From positions 64,447,006-64,511,005 of the forward strand of contig NC_080080.1 of the NCBI RefSeq assembly GCF_949987535.1: a stretch of DNA of 64,000 nt, written 5' to 3'. Under the pieces are notes generated by a model, which saw only the letters and a program-made list of their open reading frames with translations, was not told the DNA's origin and made no database searches. Numbering within the stretch: the first letter of the stretch is position 1; the number at the start of each line of letters is the position of its first letter. The position numbers were made by a program, and so were the translations under genes. The stretch is from Balaenoptera acutorostrata. Lineage: Eukaryota; Chordata; Mammalia; Artiodactyla; Balaenopteridae. Below are positions 35,909 to 47,790 of the stretch, piece by piece.

Positions 35909-35918
35909 TAGAGAAATC

Positions 35919-37039
35919 TAGTAAGCAATTTTCTTATAGTAAGGTTGAATACCTATAAAGGAATAACTTAAAATTCATATTTATATTACATGTGTATTCA
36001 CCCCAAAGTTTGCTTATTTTCTTGATTTATGTGTTTGCCATAACTTCATGTTTTTCAAAGTATTTTCATTTTCTTCCTCTCTGGATTCTTATTCCAGCCT
36101 TGTAAAATGGAAAGTCAGATAATCCCATTTCATTCTATTAGAGACAGTGACTTTTGATAAGTAATCACTTATTTGGGAAGTGACTTACCCAAATTTCATT
36201 GCAACTGAGTAGTGAAGCTGAATTGGAAACCAAGCTCTAAAATCTACTGATGCTGTTAAGTTGGAGGTAATGAACATATTAACAAGTTTGGTATTGTTGA
36301 GAAATCATTTGCATAATTATTTAAATCTTCATTCAAGAATTTAGCATTTACTAAAATATTTTATAGCTTCTATAGTTAAGAAAATGAGAGGAAAATATTC
36401 CTTATACTTTAAAATATAAAGTCACTTTATCAAAATTTTTACAGAGGTTCTTTATGCATATACTTGTGCACTGAGTAAAATTATAATGGCAAATCTTTAC
36501 TGTTCAAAGATAATCTTTATTATTAAGGAGAATTTTTAAAGGGGTGATCTGGCATTTTTCTGAAAATATACTTCTGCATAGTATTTATCTAAATTGAGCA
36601 TTTGTTAAATGAATTTTATTGCATCTTTATATCATTGTCTGTTTCATTATTTTACCTACATAATACTTGTTCTTGTTTGTCAGGTGTTTTAAGAATGTCT
36701 TCATTTGATAGCCTTTATTTGGGAATGCAGTTTTTGGAGTACCAACAAATGGTGCATGCCTTTGAGTTACTTTATTCTGAGAAAAACTGTAGTTTCATTC
36801 AGTTGCTTTTGTAAAAAAATTCATTAGAAAAACGTGCTCAGGATCTGGAATCAAAAGACCTGGATTCAGGTTCTGTTTCACTACATAACAGTTGTGTTGC
36901 ACAAAAATCAGTGTAGTGAAGTGGTTAAGACAAAAGTAGATTAACAGAGAGGTAAACATTTGTAAAACTCCTTTCTTGATGTCCCTTCCCAAACTTGTTC
37001 TTTCTATAGTATTCCCCATGTGGTACATGGCAACTTCAT
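35919..37039 (+). other. UBE2W: UBE2W intron 1 with MIR traces
   Basis: Antisense MIR-like core at about 36070-36245 ('ttgtaaaatggaaagtcag...gaagtgacttacccaaatttcattgcaactgagtagtgaagctgaattggaaacc'). A weak sense MIR at about 36835-36920. No exon seen. Confidence 0.5.
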
Positions 37040-37700
37040 TCTTCCAGTTGTTCAGTCAGAAACCTTTGTTTCATCCCACTCCGTAGTCAAACCAGCAGAT
37101 TCTATCCAGCTCTACCTTCAGAATAAATCCAGAATCCAACTGTCCGCTCTTCTGCATCATTACCTGATGTAAATCATCATCATCATCTGTCATCTGTATT
37201 ATATCAACAGCTTCCTAACTGGTTTCTCTGCTTCTGCCCTTGTTCCCTTACAGTCTTTTCTCAACTCATCAGATTCTTTCAAAACAAAAGTCAAATGTCA
37301 CTTCACTCACATCCTTACTGTGGCTTCCGTATTTTACTCAGAATATAATCCAAAATCCCTGTTAATGACCATCGCCCCACCCTCCTCACTTCTCTACAGC
37401 CTTATGGGCCTCCTTGCTATCTTTGCCCCTGTTATTTCCTCTGCTTGGAGTGCTCTTCTCCACGTATCTGATGGCTCACTTCCTTTTTTTTAAATCTCAG
37501 ATCTTTGTTCAAATGTTTTCTCAGAGAAGCCTTCCTTGATCACCCAGTACAAAACAGTCCTCCCACTGTGGCACTTGCAGTGCCCCTTTCCCTGCTAAAT
37601 TTCATCTTCATATCCCTGACATATTGTAAATTAACATACTATTTCTCCTGGACATACCCCAGTGCCTGGCATGTAGGGCCTCAGTAAATGTCAATGGAAT
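37040..37700 (+). repeat. L2 element
   Basis: Long sense L2 stretch: 'cctaactggtttctctgcttctgccctt', 'ctctgcttggagtgctcttctcc', 'agagaagccttccttgatcaccc', ending 'ccccagtgcctggcatgtagggcctcagtaaatgtcaa'. Confidence 0.82.
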
Positions 37701-37830
37701 AAGCACAGCTTTTGGATTCAGATAAACTTGGTTTGAATTCTAGCTTTGCCATTGAATATCTGTGTAACCTTTTTTTTACCCATACTATGGGGTAAAATTA
37801 CAAATTACTTCATGTCATAGATCTTTGGAA
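37701..37830 (+). repeat. MIR fragment
   Basis: 'agcttttggattcagataaacttggtttgaattctagctttgcca' is the 5' half of a sense MIR. Confidence 0.55.
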
Positions 37831-38116
37831 TTGTTTTTGAATTATATCTTATAATTCTTATAATAGACCTCTTATTTTAAACTGCCTCTATCAAATACTC
37901 ACTTTAAAAAAATTTTGATTCCTGGTCCTGTGTTGGCTACCAATGGAAAAAAACAAATTTCCTTTATATGAAGTCTCTCCTTGTATTTACACACCACAGG
38001 AAGGAGAGAGGAAGTATGATTTCTAATTAGCATGTATTCTTTGCCAATCTTCTTCAGAATTTGAGAGTTAGCCAAGTAAAATTTTGAGCCTCTTACATCA
38101 GTTTTACATGGCATGT

Positions 38117-38243
38117 TCAGTTTTTTTTTTTTTTGGCCACGCCGCATGGCATGCTGGATCTTAGTTCCCTGACCAGGGGTCGAACCCATGCCCCCTGCAG
38201 TGGAAGTGCAGAGTCCCAACCACTGGACCGCCAGGGAAGACCC
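38117..38243 (-). mobile_element. Short CHR-type SINE
   Basis: Antisense short form: T-run, 'ggccacgccgcatggcatgctggatcttag', head ending 'gaccgccagggaagacc'. Confidence 0.93.
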
Positions 38244-38249
38244 AATTTT

Positions 38250-39470
38250 TTTCTTTTTTTAATTGAAATATAACTCACATATCATAAAACTTAACCTGTT
38301 TTTAAAAGTATAAAATTCAGTGGTTTTCAAAATACATTCACAACCATTGTTACTAAAAGAATATATTCACAAAGTCACCCCCAAAAGAAACCCCTTACCC
38401 GTTAGCAGTCAGTCTGTTCCCAGTGTATCGTGTTATCCGGTCCCCCACGTCCCCACCTCCACCCTTGGAAATCCCTAATTTGTTTTCTATCTTTTTAGAT
38501 TTGTCTATTTGGGGCATTTCATATAAATGGAATCATACAATATGTGGCCTTTGGGACTGGCTTCTTTCACTCAGCATAATGTTTTTGAGGTTCATCCATA
38601 TTGTAGCTTGTATCAGTACTTCATTCATTTTTAGGCTGAGTAATAGTCCATTTTATAGTTATACATACCACAATTTGTTTATCTGTCAATTAATTGACAT
38701 TTGGTTTGTTTCCTGTTTCTATCAGTTAATTGACTATTATTTCTGTTTTGTTTTTTTTTTTGAATAATGCTGCTATGGGTATTTATGAACATGTTTTTGT
38801 ATGGACATGTTTTATTTGTCTTAGGTATATACCTAGGAGTGGAATTGCTGAGTCATTTGGTAACTCTTATGTTTAATTTTTTAAGGAACTGCCAGATTTT
38901 TCCACGGTAGCTGCACTATTTTACATTCCCACGAGCAGTGTGCAGAGGTTCCGGTTTCTACATATTCTGACTAATGTTTGTTGTCCATTTAAAAAATTAT
39001 AGCTATCTTAGTGGGTGTGAAGTGGTATCTCATTGTGGTTTTGATTTGCATTTCCCTAATGGCTAATGTTGGACATCTTTTCTTGTGCTTACTGGTACAT
39101 TTCTTGGAGAAATGTCTATTTAAATCCTTTGCCATTTAAAAAGATAAGTTATCTTTTTATTGTTGAGTTGTAAGAGTTCTTTATATATTCTGAATTTATC
39201 AGACATGAGATTTGCAAATATTCTCCTATGTGAGCTGTGTTTGCACATTTTTCATGGTATCCTTTAAAGCACAAATATTTTTAATTATGATGAAGTCCAG
39301 TTTATTCTTTTGTCATTTGTACTTTTGTTTTCATATCTAAGAAATCATTACTTGATCCAAGGTCATGAAGACATACTTTATTATACCTCTCTTCTTCTGA
39401 GAGTGTTATAGTTTTAGCTCTTACATTTATGTCTGATTCATTTTTAGTTAACTTTTGTATATGGTCTGAG
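38250..39470 (-). mobile_element. Older L1 3' region, antisense
   Basis: 'ttgaaatataactcacatatcataaaac' (3' UTR) through the antisense ORF2 end to 'cttttgtatatggtctgagg'. The frames are broken. Confidence 0.85.
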
Positions 39471-40102
39471 GCATATTTAGCTTTTATAGCATTAATATGG
39501 CAGGTTGTTTTCTTTCTGAAGTTGTATCGGTCCAAGATGAGAGTCCATCAGGTTTGATAATATCCTGCTGGATTCAAAGTATTTCTCTTGGTGAGTGGAA
39601 CTGTTAGCTCTTTTTCAGATAAGAATTTATATTGCAGCCCTACTACTAAAAAATGTGATTATAATCCTGATAAACTATTACTGAGAATATTTATGTACTC
39701 ATATATTGGCTCTTATTATAATTGAAATAGACACACGAACTTTGGTTTTTAGACTTGCAAAGCATTGAGTCATTGGGCATTTTAGAGGTCATCTAGTCCA
39801 ACCATCCTACCTTTAAATCATTGCTGCATTTTGTGATTAGAGCTAGTTGATAAAATGATTACTTTTGTACTGCATGAAAGGAAGCTATATTGAGCAAATT
39901 GATATATAGTTTTTTTAGTATGTAGATTTGATATGAGAAAAATTGTTACGTTTCCTTAAATAGGAAAACCAGTTTAAGGATTTTAGTGGAGAAGATTATG
40001 TAGCTGGGCCTATTGGTGCCATCTTTGCTCTTTATGTTGCTGGAAACCTCAGATTCCTATCTTTATAGCAATTAGTTTGAGCTACTTGATTTGGTATTTC
40101 TA
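39471..40102 (+). other. UBE2W: UBE2W intron 1, no clear feature
   Basis: No exon or young repeat. 'ttttagaggtcatctagtccaaccat' at about 39780 hints at an old SINE/LINE relic. Confidence 0.45.
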
Positions 40103-40711
40103 CAGTCTGTCCACATTATTCATGAATTCTGTATTTGTGAATCCACCTACTTGGTAAAATTTATTTGTAACCCGAAAATCGATTCTCATGGTGGTTTTGT
40201 GGTGATTTGCACACATGTGCAGAGTGGGAAGATTTGAGTTGCTGATGTGCATGTTGCAGCTCAGGTAAAACAGGGCAACTTTGCAGCTGTCATACAGTAA
40301 ACAAGTGTCCTTTCTTGGATCTGTTTAGTGCCACTTTCTTTCACATTTTTGTGCTTTTAGTGATTTCACTGTTTAAAGTGGCCCCCAAGCATAGTACTGG
40401 AGTGCTGTTCAGTGTTCCTAGTTGCAAGAAGACTGATGTGTCTTGTGTAGAAAATATGTGTGTTAGATAACCTTCATTCAGACATGTACTGTTGCCCTTG
40501 GGTTCAGTGTTACTGAATAAACAATATATATTAAGAACTCTGAACAGGAACACACACAAATTAAGGTTATTACTGATTGGATGAATGTGAGTGGAGGATC
40601 ACAGGAACCTAACCCTGTATTTCCCCTAGGAACAGTGTTTCACCGTTTGCTAATTAAGTATTTGCTGTGACTTTACAGAATGTAACTACTGTGAATAATG
40701 AGAATTGACTG
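40103..40711 (+). mobile_element. Tigger-like DNA transposon, internally deleted
   Basis: Termini CAGTCTGTCCACATTATTCA and (reverse complement) CAGTCAATTCTCATTATTCA are inverted repeats flanked by TA (40101-40102, 40712-40713). The interior ('cactgtttaaagtggcccccaagcatag ... gttagataaccttcattcag') resembles the 5' part of a Tigger transposase gene but is frame-broken. Confidence 0.7.
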
Positions 40712-40713
40712 TA

Positions 40714-42004
40714 TTTTGATTTAAATTTCAGTCCACCTTTGATTTGAAATGTACTGAAGCCAGGTTAAAACTGGCAAAATGTAATGTTACTACATTCAGG
40801 TTCCTTGTTTGCCTTTTTTCCATTTCCTACTGTAGATAAGTACTGTCCCCCAGTTTTTTTCTTGAGTTACCCACACAATCCAAGTTAGTGGTTTTCAATG
40901 TTGGCATTATATTGAAGACACCTGGTGAGCTTTAAAAACAACTATCCCCAGAGATTGATTAATTGGTCTGGCACGCATCTTGGGTATTGGAATTTTTCTC
41001 AGCTCCTTGGTAAGTCTGATCTGCAACCAAAGTTGAGAACTCATTTTAGCTACAATGGGAGAATTTAGCTGTGCAAATTATGTAAATTGGATAAGATATA
41101 ATAAATCTCCAGATTTAGGGTTCAGGAGATGGTAGACATTTCAAAGTTGATACTTCTGGAGAGATCTTTTTAAGAACCAAATTTGAGACTATGAAAATGT
41201 TTATGTTTCTGGCTGTTTACATGATCACAGTTCTATCAAAGAACATCCATTTTCTGTACGTATCAGAGCAAATGTTGACTGCCTTTTCAATTGTTGTGAA
41301 ATCTCGTTTGGTGGCCATTTTATAGAAAGAAACAACGTATCTGCCCTGAGAGTTCTTTGTGGAGGAGGATTAGTAAACAAAGTACTTAATATGCTGCTGC
41401 TGGGTGGTCCTCTAGGCTTAGTTATGAGCTTAGTGATTCTTCTGTGCCAGTTGTCTACCTAGACAGACTTACAAATTTTATATCAGAAATCTTTGGAGTT
41501 GAATATGAATAATTACAGTCTTAAGGGTTTCTTTGTTTTAGTTTGGTTTGGTTGTTTTTGATTGTTTTAAATAATCTTAGGAGTCCTATATTAAAATATG
41601 AATAGCCCTTGGAATGTTAGTCTTGTTTTTAGTCTTTTGGCCATTATTGTTGTTACCCCATGCAGCTCCCATTTTAGGCCTATGCTGAGAGCTTTTTGTC
41701 AGTCTGTTAAAATCACTGAGAATCAGGCTTTTTATGATTCTGGGTCCTGGGTCTGTCTTTCCTGTCTTTAGGCTGAACTGGACATTACTGCAAATTTGTA
41801 GATTTTGTCAGTAGCCTTTCCCTGCTATGAATACTTAGTCTTTTTAGTCACTTTTTAATAGTGAGCTTCCACTTTGAATTCTGGGTATTTTCACAGTTCT
41901 CAGTCTTGTCTTTTCATTGTTTCTGAGATTTTTTTAAAACTTATCTAGCTAACTTAGTCCTTCTACTCTTTGTGTTTTTGTTTATTTATTTTTAAAAATT
42001 TTTG
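40714..42004 (+). other. UBE2W: UBE2W intron 1, no recognisable feature
   Basis: Unique-looking AT-rich sequence without exons or young repeats. Confidence 0.5.
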
Positions 42005-42335
42005 GGGGCTTCCCTGGTGGCGCAGTGGTTGAGAGTCCGCCTGCCGATGCAGGGGACACGGGTTCGGGCCCTGGTCTGGGAAGATCCCACATGCCGCGGA
42101 GCAGCTAGGCCCGTGAGCCACAATTGCTGAGCCTGCGCGTCTGGAGCCTGTGCTCCGCAACGAGAGAGGCCGCGATAGTGAGAGGCCCGTGCACCGCGAT
42201 GAAGAGCGGTCCCCGCACCGCGATGAAGAGTGGCCCCCACTTGCCGCAACTGGAGAAAGCCCTCGCACGAACCGAAGACCCAACACAGCCAAAAATAAAT
42301 AAATAAATAAATAAAGTAGCTATAAAAAAAATTAA
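42005..42335 (+). mobile_element. CHR-type SINE with internal duplication (sense arm of inverted pair)
   Basis: Head GGGCTTCCCTGGTGGCGCAG, doubled 'caccgcgatgaagag' unit, 'cgcacgaaccgaagaccc', and tail (AAAT)n ending AAAGTAGCTATAAAA. The next SINE follows at once in opposite orientation. Confidence 0.95.
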
Positions 42336-42634
42336 AAAAAAAATTTTTGGCTGTGTTGGGTCTTCATTGCTGCACGTGGGCTTTCTCTAGTTGCCACAAG
42401 CGGGGTCTACTCTTCGTTGGGGTGTGCGGGCTTCTCATGGTGGTGGCTTCTCTTGTTGCGGAGCATGGGCTCCAGGTGCGCAGGCTTTAGTGGTTGTGGC
42501 ATGAGGGCTCAGTAGTTGTGGCGCACGGGCTTAGTTGCTCTGCGGCATGTGGGATCTTCCTGGTCCAGGGGTCGAACCCGTGTCCCCTGCATTGGCAGGC
42601 GGACCCCCAACCACTGCGCCACCAGGGAAGTCCC
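42336..42634 (-). mobile_element. CHR-type SINE (antisense arm of inverted pair)
   Basis: From 'aatttttggctgtgttgggtcttcattg' to 'gccaccagggaagtcc'. Tail-to-tail with the previous copy, only about 20 A/T-rich bases apart. Confidence 0.95.
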
Positions 42635-42659
42635 TGTACTTTTTGAATTCAGATTTTAC

Positions 42660-42905
42660 TCGAAACCCCATTAGTTCTTTAAATCTTTACATCTGGCATC
42701 ATGAAAACACCAAACTTAGCCTCAGTCTCACAGCTGTACACACTTCTTCTTACCTTGTGTGCCCTCAGCACCTTTTACCTCTTTCATAGGATTTTCACTT
42801 CTGCCTTGTACTTACTATAAAGGTACTTTATTAGATTTTTAAGTCACTAAGGGCAGTGTGTTGCTAGTAGTAAGTACTCCAAGTGTTTTCTGAGTAAATA
42901 AATAG
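42660..42905 (+). repeat. L2 3' end
   Basis: Diverged L2 tail: 'taagtcactaagggcagtgtg...tagtaagtactccaagtgttttctgagtaaataa'. Confidence 0.5.
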
Positions 42906-43569
42906 AACAGTTACTCAAGTAAATACTTTTTTCAAAATAGATCAGAAGTGATATCAGAACATTGCTTTTTTGCCCTATCTCTGATTCCTTTGATGTCTGT
43001 CTTTTGTTTCAGCTTCTGCCCTGGCCCGATTAAAGAAACTAAAGAATTGAATTGAATAGGAAAAAGTATATAGTATTTTAAAGTTAATGGTCATTTCCTG
43101 TTAATTATATACATCTCTTTAAACTAGATTAATATTTGGTTTGTAATTCTTTCACTTTGGACGTAATGTTTCAATGGAAGTCTTCTTTTTTTTTTTTTTC
43201 CTTATGGTAGGTTTTTTCCTTAAGCTTCGAGTCCACAATGCTTATTTTGACAGCAAATAATTTTAGGTCTTGCTTCATTGAGACTAAAATTATGTGATTG
43301 CTCTCTCCCTAAGTCCAAATTTGTTGTGTCTCAGGATACTTCTCATTCCTGAAATTCTATTCCTTTTCTAAATGTTTTATTCGTAGGGTGTGTCTGGGTC
43401 TGGATCTGTTTGTGCATGTGGGAGGAAGAGGTATGAGGTTTTATTGCGTGGAGGGGTTTTGGTATAGGGAGTTTGTGATTGGTTCTTTCAGATGTAGCAG
43501 AGGACAGAACATCTGTTGATGGTCTGTGAAGTGTGGACTGGGCTTACTGATAAGCGTTATTACCCATAA
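42906..43569 (+). other. UBE2W: UBE2W intron 1, no clear feature
   Basis: No exon. A T-run lies at about 43186-43199. 'gcttctgccctggcccgattaaagaaactaaag' at 43012 was checked and is not the UBE2W exon 2. Confidence 0.45.
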
Positions 43570-44060
43570 ACATAGTATTGACTTAAAGAAAGGCACAAAA
43601 CATAAGAGTTATGAGTTTAAATTTTATTCAGGGTCTCACTGAGGACTATAGCCAGGACATAGCCACTCAGCTCTGAGGAAACTGCTCGAAAGAGGCAGGG
43701 GAGAAGCCAGTTTATATATGACTTTTGGCTAGGAAATACATGCAGTCAAGCATACATCTTGGTAAAAGATTACTGCTAATCACCAAGAACAGATATCTCA
43801 AGTGAATGATTTTAGTGCTTTTCTATGTATGGGAAGATACAAGCATCTGGGATCATTGAAATTCTTCCTGAGATATGCATCTAACTATTTAAGGGCCTGT
43901 TTATCCAAAGCACGGAGTTCCTTACCCTGTTTTTCACTCTGAATTCCTCTCAGGTTGTACTGTTGTTGGGCAGCTGCAGTGGGTTACTACTTAACTCTTG
44001 TAGAACTGGGTGGTGAGCAACAAACACTCTTTGTTCTTTGTCTATGGTAGTGACAGTTTT
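43570..44060 (-). repeat. Candidate LTR-type repeat
   Basis: 'aaattttattcagggtctcactgaggactatagcc ... gggaagatacaagcatctgggatcattgaaattcttcctgagatatgcatc' reads like an LTR family I associate with cetartiodactyl genomes, in antisense. I could not define TG/CA ends or a TSD. Noncoding. Confidence 0.3.
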
Positions 44061-44419
44061 TTCAAAGTGACAGAGCTTTACTTCAGATTTTTTCAATTTA
44101 AATTATAATGGAAGAAATTGGTCAGTTTGGAATACTTCTACCAAAAAGCACAAAAAACAACCCCTACAAGGATATAGACGTCTGGCTTAATCCTTGCAAG
44201 CCTCTAGTTTTCAGAAGTTTGATGACAGTGATTGAAGTACCAGAGGAAACTAAGACAAGTTAATGGTGATGGCTTGGAAAGGATTATCTATGATCCTGAA
44301 TAGCAAAAGTGGTGTGAATAGGTGTTACTTCTTCCTTTTTTTCTCAGCACCTATTCTAAAATTGGCTGTTGTATCTGGTTGTGACTGAAACCAGATTTTT
44401 CTGTTTAAGATACATTGAA
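44061..44419 (+). other. UBE2W: UBE2W intron 1, no recognisable feature
   Basis: No exon or repeat recognised. Confidence 0.45.
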
Positions 44420-44509
44420 TTTTTTTTTTTTTCCACCTTGTGGAGTTGAACCCGGACCACCACAGTGAAAGCCAGGAATCCTAACCACTAGGCCACCAGG
44501 GAACTCCCC
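44420..44509 (-). mobile_element. Short tRNA-Glu-like SINE
   Basis: The reverse complement reads GTTCCCTGGTGGCCTAGTGG, then a perfect anticodon-arm-like GATTCCTGGCTTTCACTGTG with TTC in the anticodon position, box B GTCCGGGTTCAACTCC, and an A-run. It is only the tRNA part plus tail, so either the shortest SINE type or a retro-tRNA. Confidence 0.85.
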
Positions 44510-45070
44510 CATTAACGTTTTTTATTATCTTATTTTAGATCCTCATAAACTGGCAAAAATTAAGACTAAATTTTTAAAAATTCAGCAGCCCTTGTTTTTG
44601 TAATTGAAAAAAACAATTGAAAGGTAAATTGATAATTTCTTAAACTAACAGCATAGGATGCCAAAATTGATTTTATAAGTCAGTCATTTATACTTTCATA
44701 TTTCTTCATTCTTTATTAGAATGAAACTTGGTATAAATACATTTTATGTTTTCTTTATTTTTTTAATAAACTGAGTTTTGCGTTGCTCTCCGAAAAAAAC
44801 GAGTTGTTGGTTTTTAAAAAAAATTAAATCCTAATAGCCTTGTATTCCCAGAGATTTTACATATTAATGTTAAAGAAGTTGTTGACTTCTGAGTTTGCAT
44901 AGAGTGAGAGAAACATACTAAAGGTATTCTTTCTGAGAATCTCAGAATCATACTGTTGCTATTTTTGACAGCTGAGGCCCAAATATGTGTAAATTTGTAA
45001 GCAAAAATTGTTTTAAAGAAGACTTAGAGATTTGAATTTGATCTTTATTTAAAATAGTGGTGTTTATACT
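44510..45070 (+). other. UBE2W: UBE2W intron 1, no recognisable feature
   Basis: AT-rich intronic DNA. Confidence 0.45.
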
Positions 45071-45078
45071 CTGTAGCC

Positions 45079-45394
45079 TTTTTTTTTTTTAATTTATTTA
45101 TTTATTTTTGGCTGCATTGGGTCTTCGTTGCTGCGTGCGGGCCTTCTCTAGTTGCGGTGTGCGGGGGCTACTCTTTGTTGTGGTGCACGGTCTTCTCATT
45201 GTGGTGGCTCCTCTTGTTGCGGAGCACGGGCTCTAGGCTTGTGGGCTTCAGTAGTTGTGGCACATGGGCTCAGTAGTTGTGGCGCACGGGCTTAGTTGCT
45301 CCACGGCATGTGGGGTCTTCCCGGACCAGGGCTCGAACCCGTGTCCCCTGTGTTGGCAGGCAGATTCTTAACCACTGCGCCACCAGGGAAGCCC
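45079..45394 (-). mobile_element. CHR-type SINE
   Basis: Antisense long form. The flanks 'ctctgtagcctttt' (about 45070) and 'ctgtgtagctttt' (about 45395) form a slightly diverged TSD. Confidence 0.95.
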
Positions 45395-45834
45395 CTGTGT
45401 AGCTTTTTAATAACACATTGTTATTGTCTTTTATAAAACACAAATTGAGACTTCTGAAGAAAATCAGTTTTATTTTGGTCACTTCTATACGTATGTGACA
45501 TTCTGCTGTCTACCTTAAACACCAGTTCTTAAGCATATTGCTGTATTCCTTATGTTAAAAAATCTTCCCGTCAGCATCAAATGTGATCCTTTTTTCTTAC
45601 TTTCTAAAGTTAATGCGTCTAACTAGTATTATAAAAGTTTCCACCGACATTATCAAGAGAAAATATTGGTGGAGGAAGTCCCTAAAATCACAGCATAGCA
45701 TAACCGAGCATACACATATTGAGGAAGAACAAATGGCTATATACGTTGAACGTAACAAAAAAAGTTGCCCAAGCTGTCTTTTCGTTAGATGGATATTTGG
45801 GTTTTGTGAGGTAACTAACCTGGAATGTTAAGGT
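45395..45834 (+). other. UBE2W: UBE2W intron 1, no recognisable feature
   Basis: Contains an 82-codon open stretch (45583-45831) without family resemblance. It is followed at once by a SINE, and no splice-site context supports an exon. Confidence 0.4.
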
Positions 45835-45849
45835 TAGTAGTTCATTTTA

Positions 45850-46198
45850 TAAATTATTTTATTTATTTATTTTTGGCTAGGTTGCATCTTCGTTACTGCA
45901 TACGGGCTTTCTCTAGTTGTGGTGAGCGGGGGCTACTCTTCGTTGTGGTGTGCAGGCTTCTCATTGCAGTGGCTTCTCTTGTTGCAGAGCACAGGCTCTA
46001 GGCGCATGGGCTTCTGTAGTTGTGGCACGTGGGCTCAGTAGTTGTGGCTCCTGGGCTCTAGAGTGCAGGCTTAGTAGTTGTGGCACACGCACGGGCTTAG
46101 CTGCTCCATGGCATGTGGGATCTTCCAGGACCAGGGCTCGAACCTGTGTCCCGTGCATTGGCAGGCGGATCCTTAACCGCTGTGCACCAGCGAAGCCC
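45850..46198 (-). mobile_element. CHR-type SINE with TSD
   Basis: Antisense long form. TSD TAGTAGTTCATTTTA (45835-45849) and TAGGAGTTCATTTTA (46199-46213). Confidence 0.96.
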
Positions 46199-46213
46199 TA
46201 GGAGTTCATTTTA

Positions 46214-46794
46214 AGATTTTATTCCTGCTGATAGAAATTCTCTTTGTAAATAATGCCTAGAAATGCATGGGGTTATAATATTTTGGGTATGTTTAAGTGG
46301 GTAGGGGGAGCAAGGGGGAAGAAAATATTTTATACTGACTAGCTTTTCCGCAATACTATTTTTAATTAAAACTGGAAATTTATTTGCCTTAGATAAGATA
46401 CAAGGTAATGATAACATGAGTTATGAACATATTTGGTTTTATAGTGGTAATTTGTTCAGTTGGTTAACAAAAAAAGTTTGTGCTAAAAACAGCTTTATAT
46501 TTAGTTTTTTGGAACATTTTTAAACCATTATAGTTATGTAGGGATATGAATATATATAAATAACACTACTCACATTAGATGAGGTTATTATAATATCACA
46601 CAAGATTTATGAGATAATATTGAGAAGTGCTTAAAACCATAATGAGAATATGTATATCACTTGTAAAACTACAGAAAAGTAATTATAGGTATATATAACT
46701 GAATTAGGCTGACAGTATGTGGAGGAAGCTTTAACTTGTGAAAATTAAGTAGAACCTGGGTTCTGGAATTTTTGAACTAAAAGAACTCTAGAGA
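46214..46794 (+). other. UBE2W: UBE2W intron 1, no recognisable feature
   Basis: AT-rich intronic DNA. Confidence 0.45.
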
Positions 46795-47119
46795 GGGACT
46801 TCCCTGGTGGTGCAGTGGTTAAGAATCTGCCTGCCAATGCAGGGGACATGGGTTCAAGCCCTGGTCCGGGAAGATCCCACATGCCGTGGAGCAACTAAGC
46901 CCGTGAGCCACAACTACTGAGCCTGCATGCCACAACTACTGAGACCCGTGCACCTAGAGCTCATGCTCTGCAACAAGAGAAGCCACCGCAATGAGAAGCC
47001 CATGCACTGCAAGGGAGAAGTAGCCCCCCCCCGCTCGCCGCCATCTAGAGAAAGCCCGCGCGCAGCAACGAAGACTCAATGCAGCCAAAAATAAATAAAT
47101 AAATTTATTTTTTAAAAAA
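46795..47119 (+). mobile_element. CHR-type SINE
   Basis: Head GGGACTTCCCTGGTGGTGCAG, long body, tail (AAAT)n and an A-rich end. TSD not clear. Confidence 0.94.
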
Positions 47120-47775
47120 ATTAGAAAAAAAACACTAGATAAGTTAATCTTTTTTTTTTTTTTAATGAAAAAATGGGCCCAGAAGTTAGGTAACTTGCGT
47201 AGGTTTATGATACTTAAGGTGTACCTGCAATTCAAGAAGTGGCCTCCCTAATTTAAAGTATTTGTAATTTGTACTTTTCAGATAAATCTACCTGACAGAA
47301 TAAAAATGTTCTCAAATTATTTATAGTATCAATTTTATTTATCCAAGATGAGTTCCATTGCAAAACCAGGTTTTATGTTCACTGAAAAATGTTGAACATA
47401 GAACAGTAAAATTTGCAGTACGAATGTGGTACATCTTTAAGAATACGTATTTGTTAGAAGAGTATTCTAACAGTAATGCCCAGTAAATTATAAATAACCA
47501 GATGTGTGTTCCTTTGAGACTAAATCTACAGGAAGGATAAATCTATGTAACTAAGATCCATCTATTTTTACAGCTTAAGAAGAATCTTATAAAATCTTTT
47601 TAAGTCACAAAACTTTAAAGATAAAAGTTGTGGAAGCTGCCTTTTGGTATAGAGTGTTGAGCGTCAGTACTTGTTCTAACAGTATGTCATGATCTAATTA
47701 GCCGTATGCCTGTTTCCACTTTTTTTTACCGTTGTAAGCTGTCTGTGTGCTGCTCCCTCTGCCCCCACACCCAGT
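47120..47775 (+). other. UBE2W: UBE2W intron 1, weak MIR trace
   Basis: 'gaaaaaatgggcccagaagttaggtaacttgcgtagg' at about 47166-47202 resembles a MIR core. Otherwise nothing recognised. Confidence 0.4.
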
Positions 47776-47790
47776 TTTGTGTTATTCTTT

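Noticed and set aside
45583..45831. 82-codon frame in UBE2W intron 1
   Set aside because: No family resemblance, no splice-site setting, and it ends at a SINE target site.
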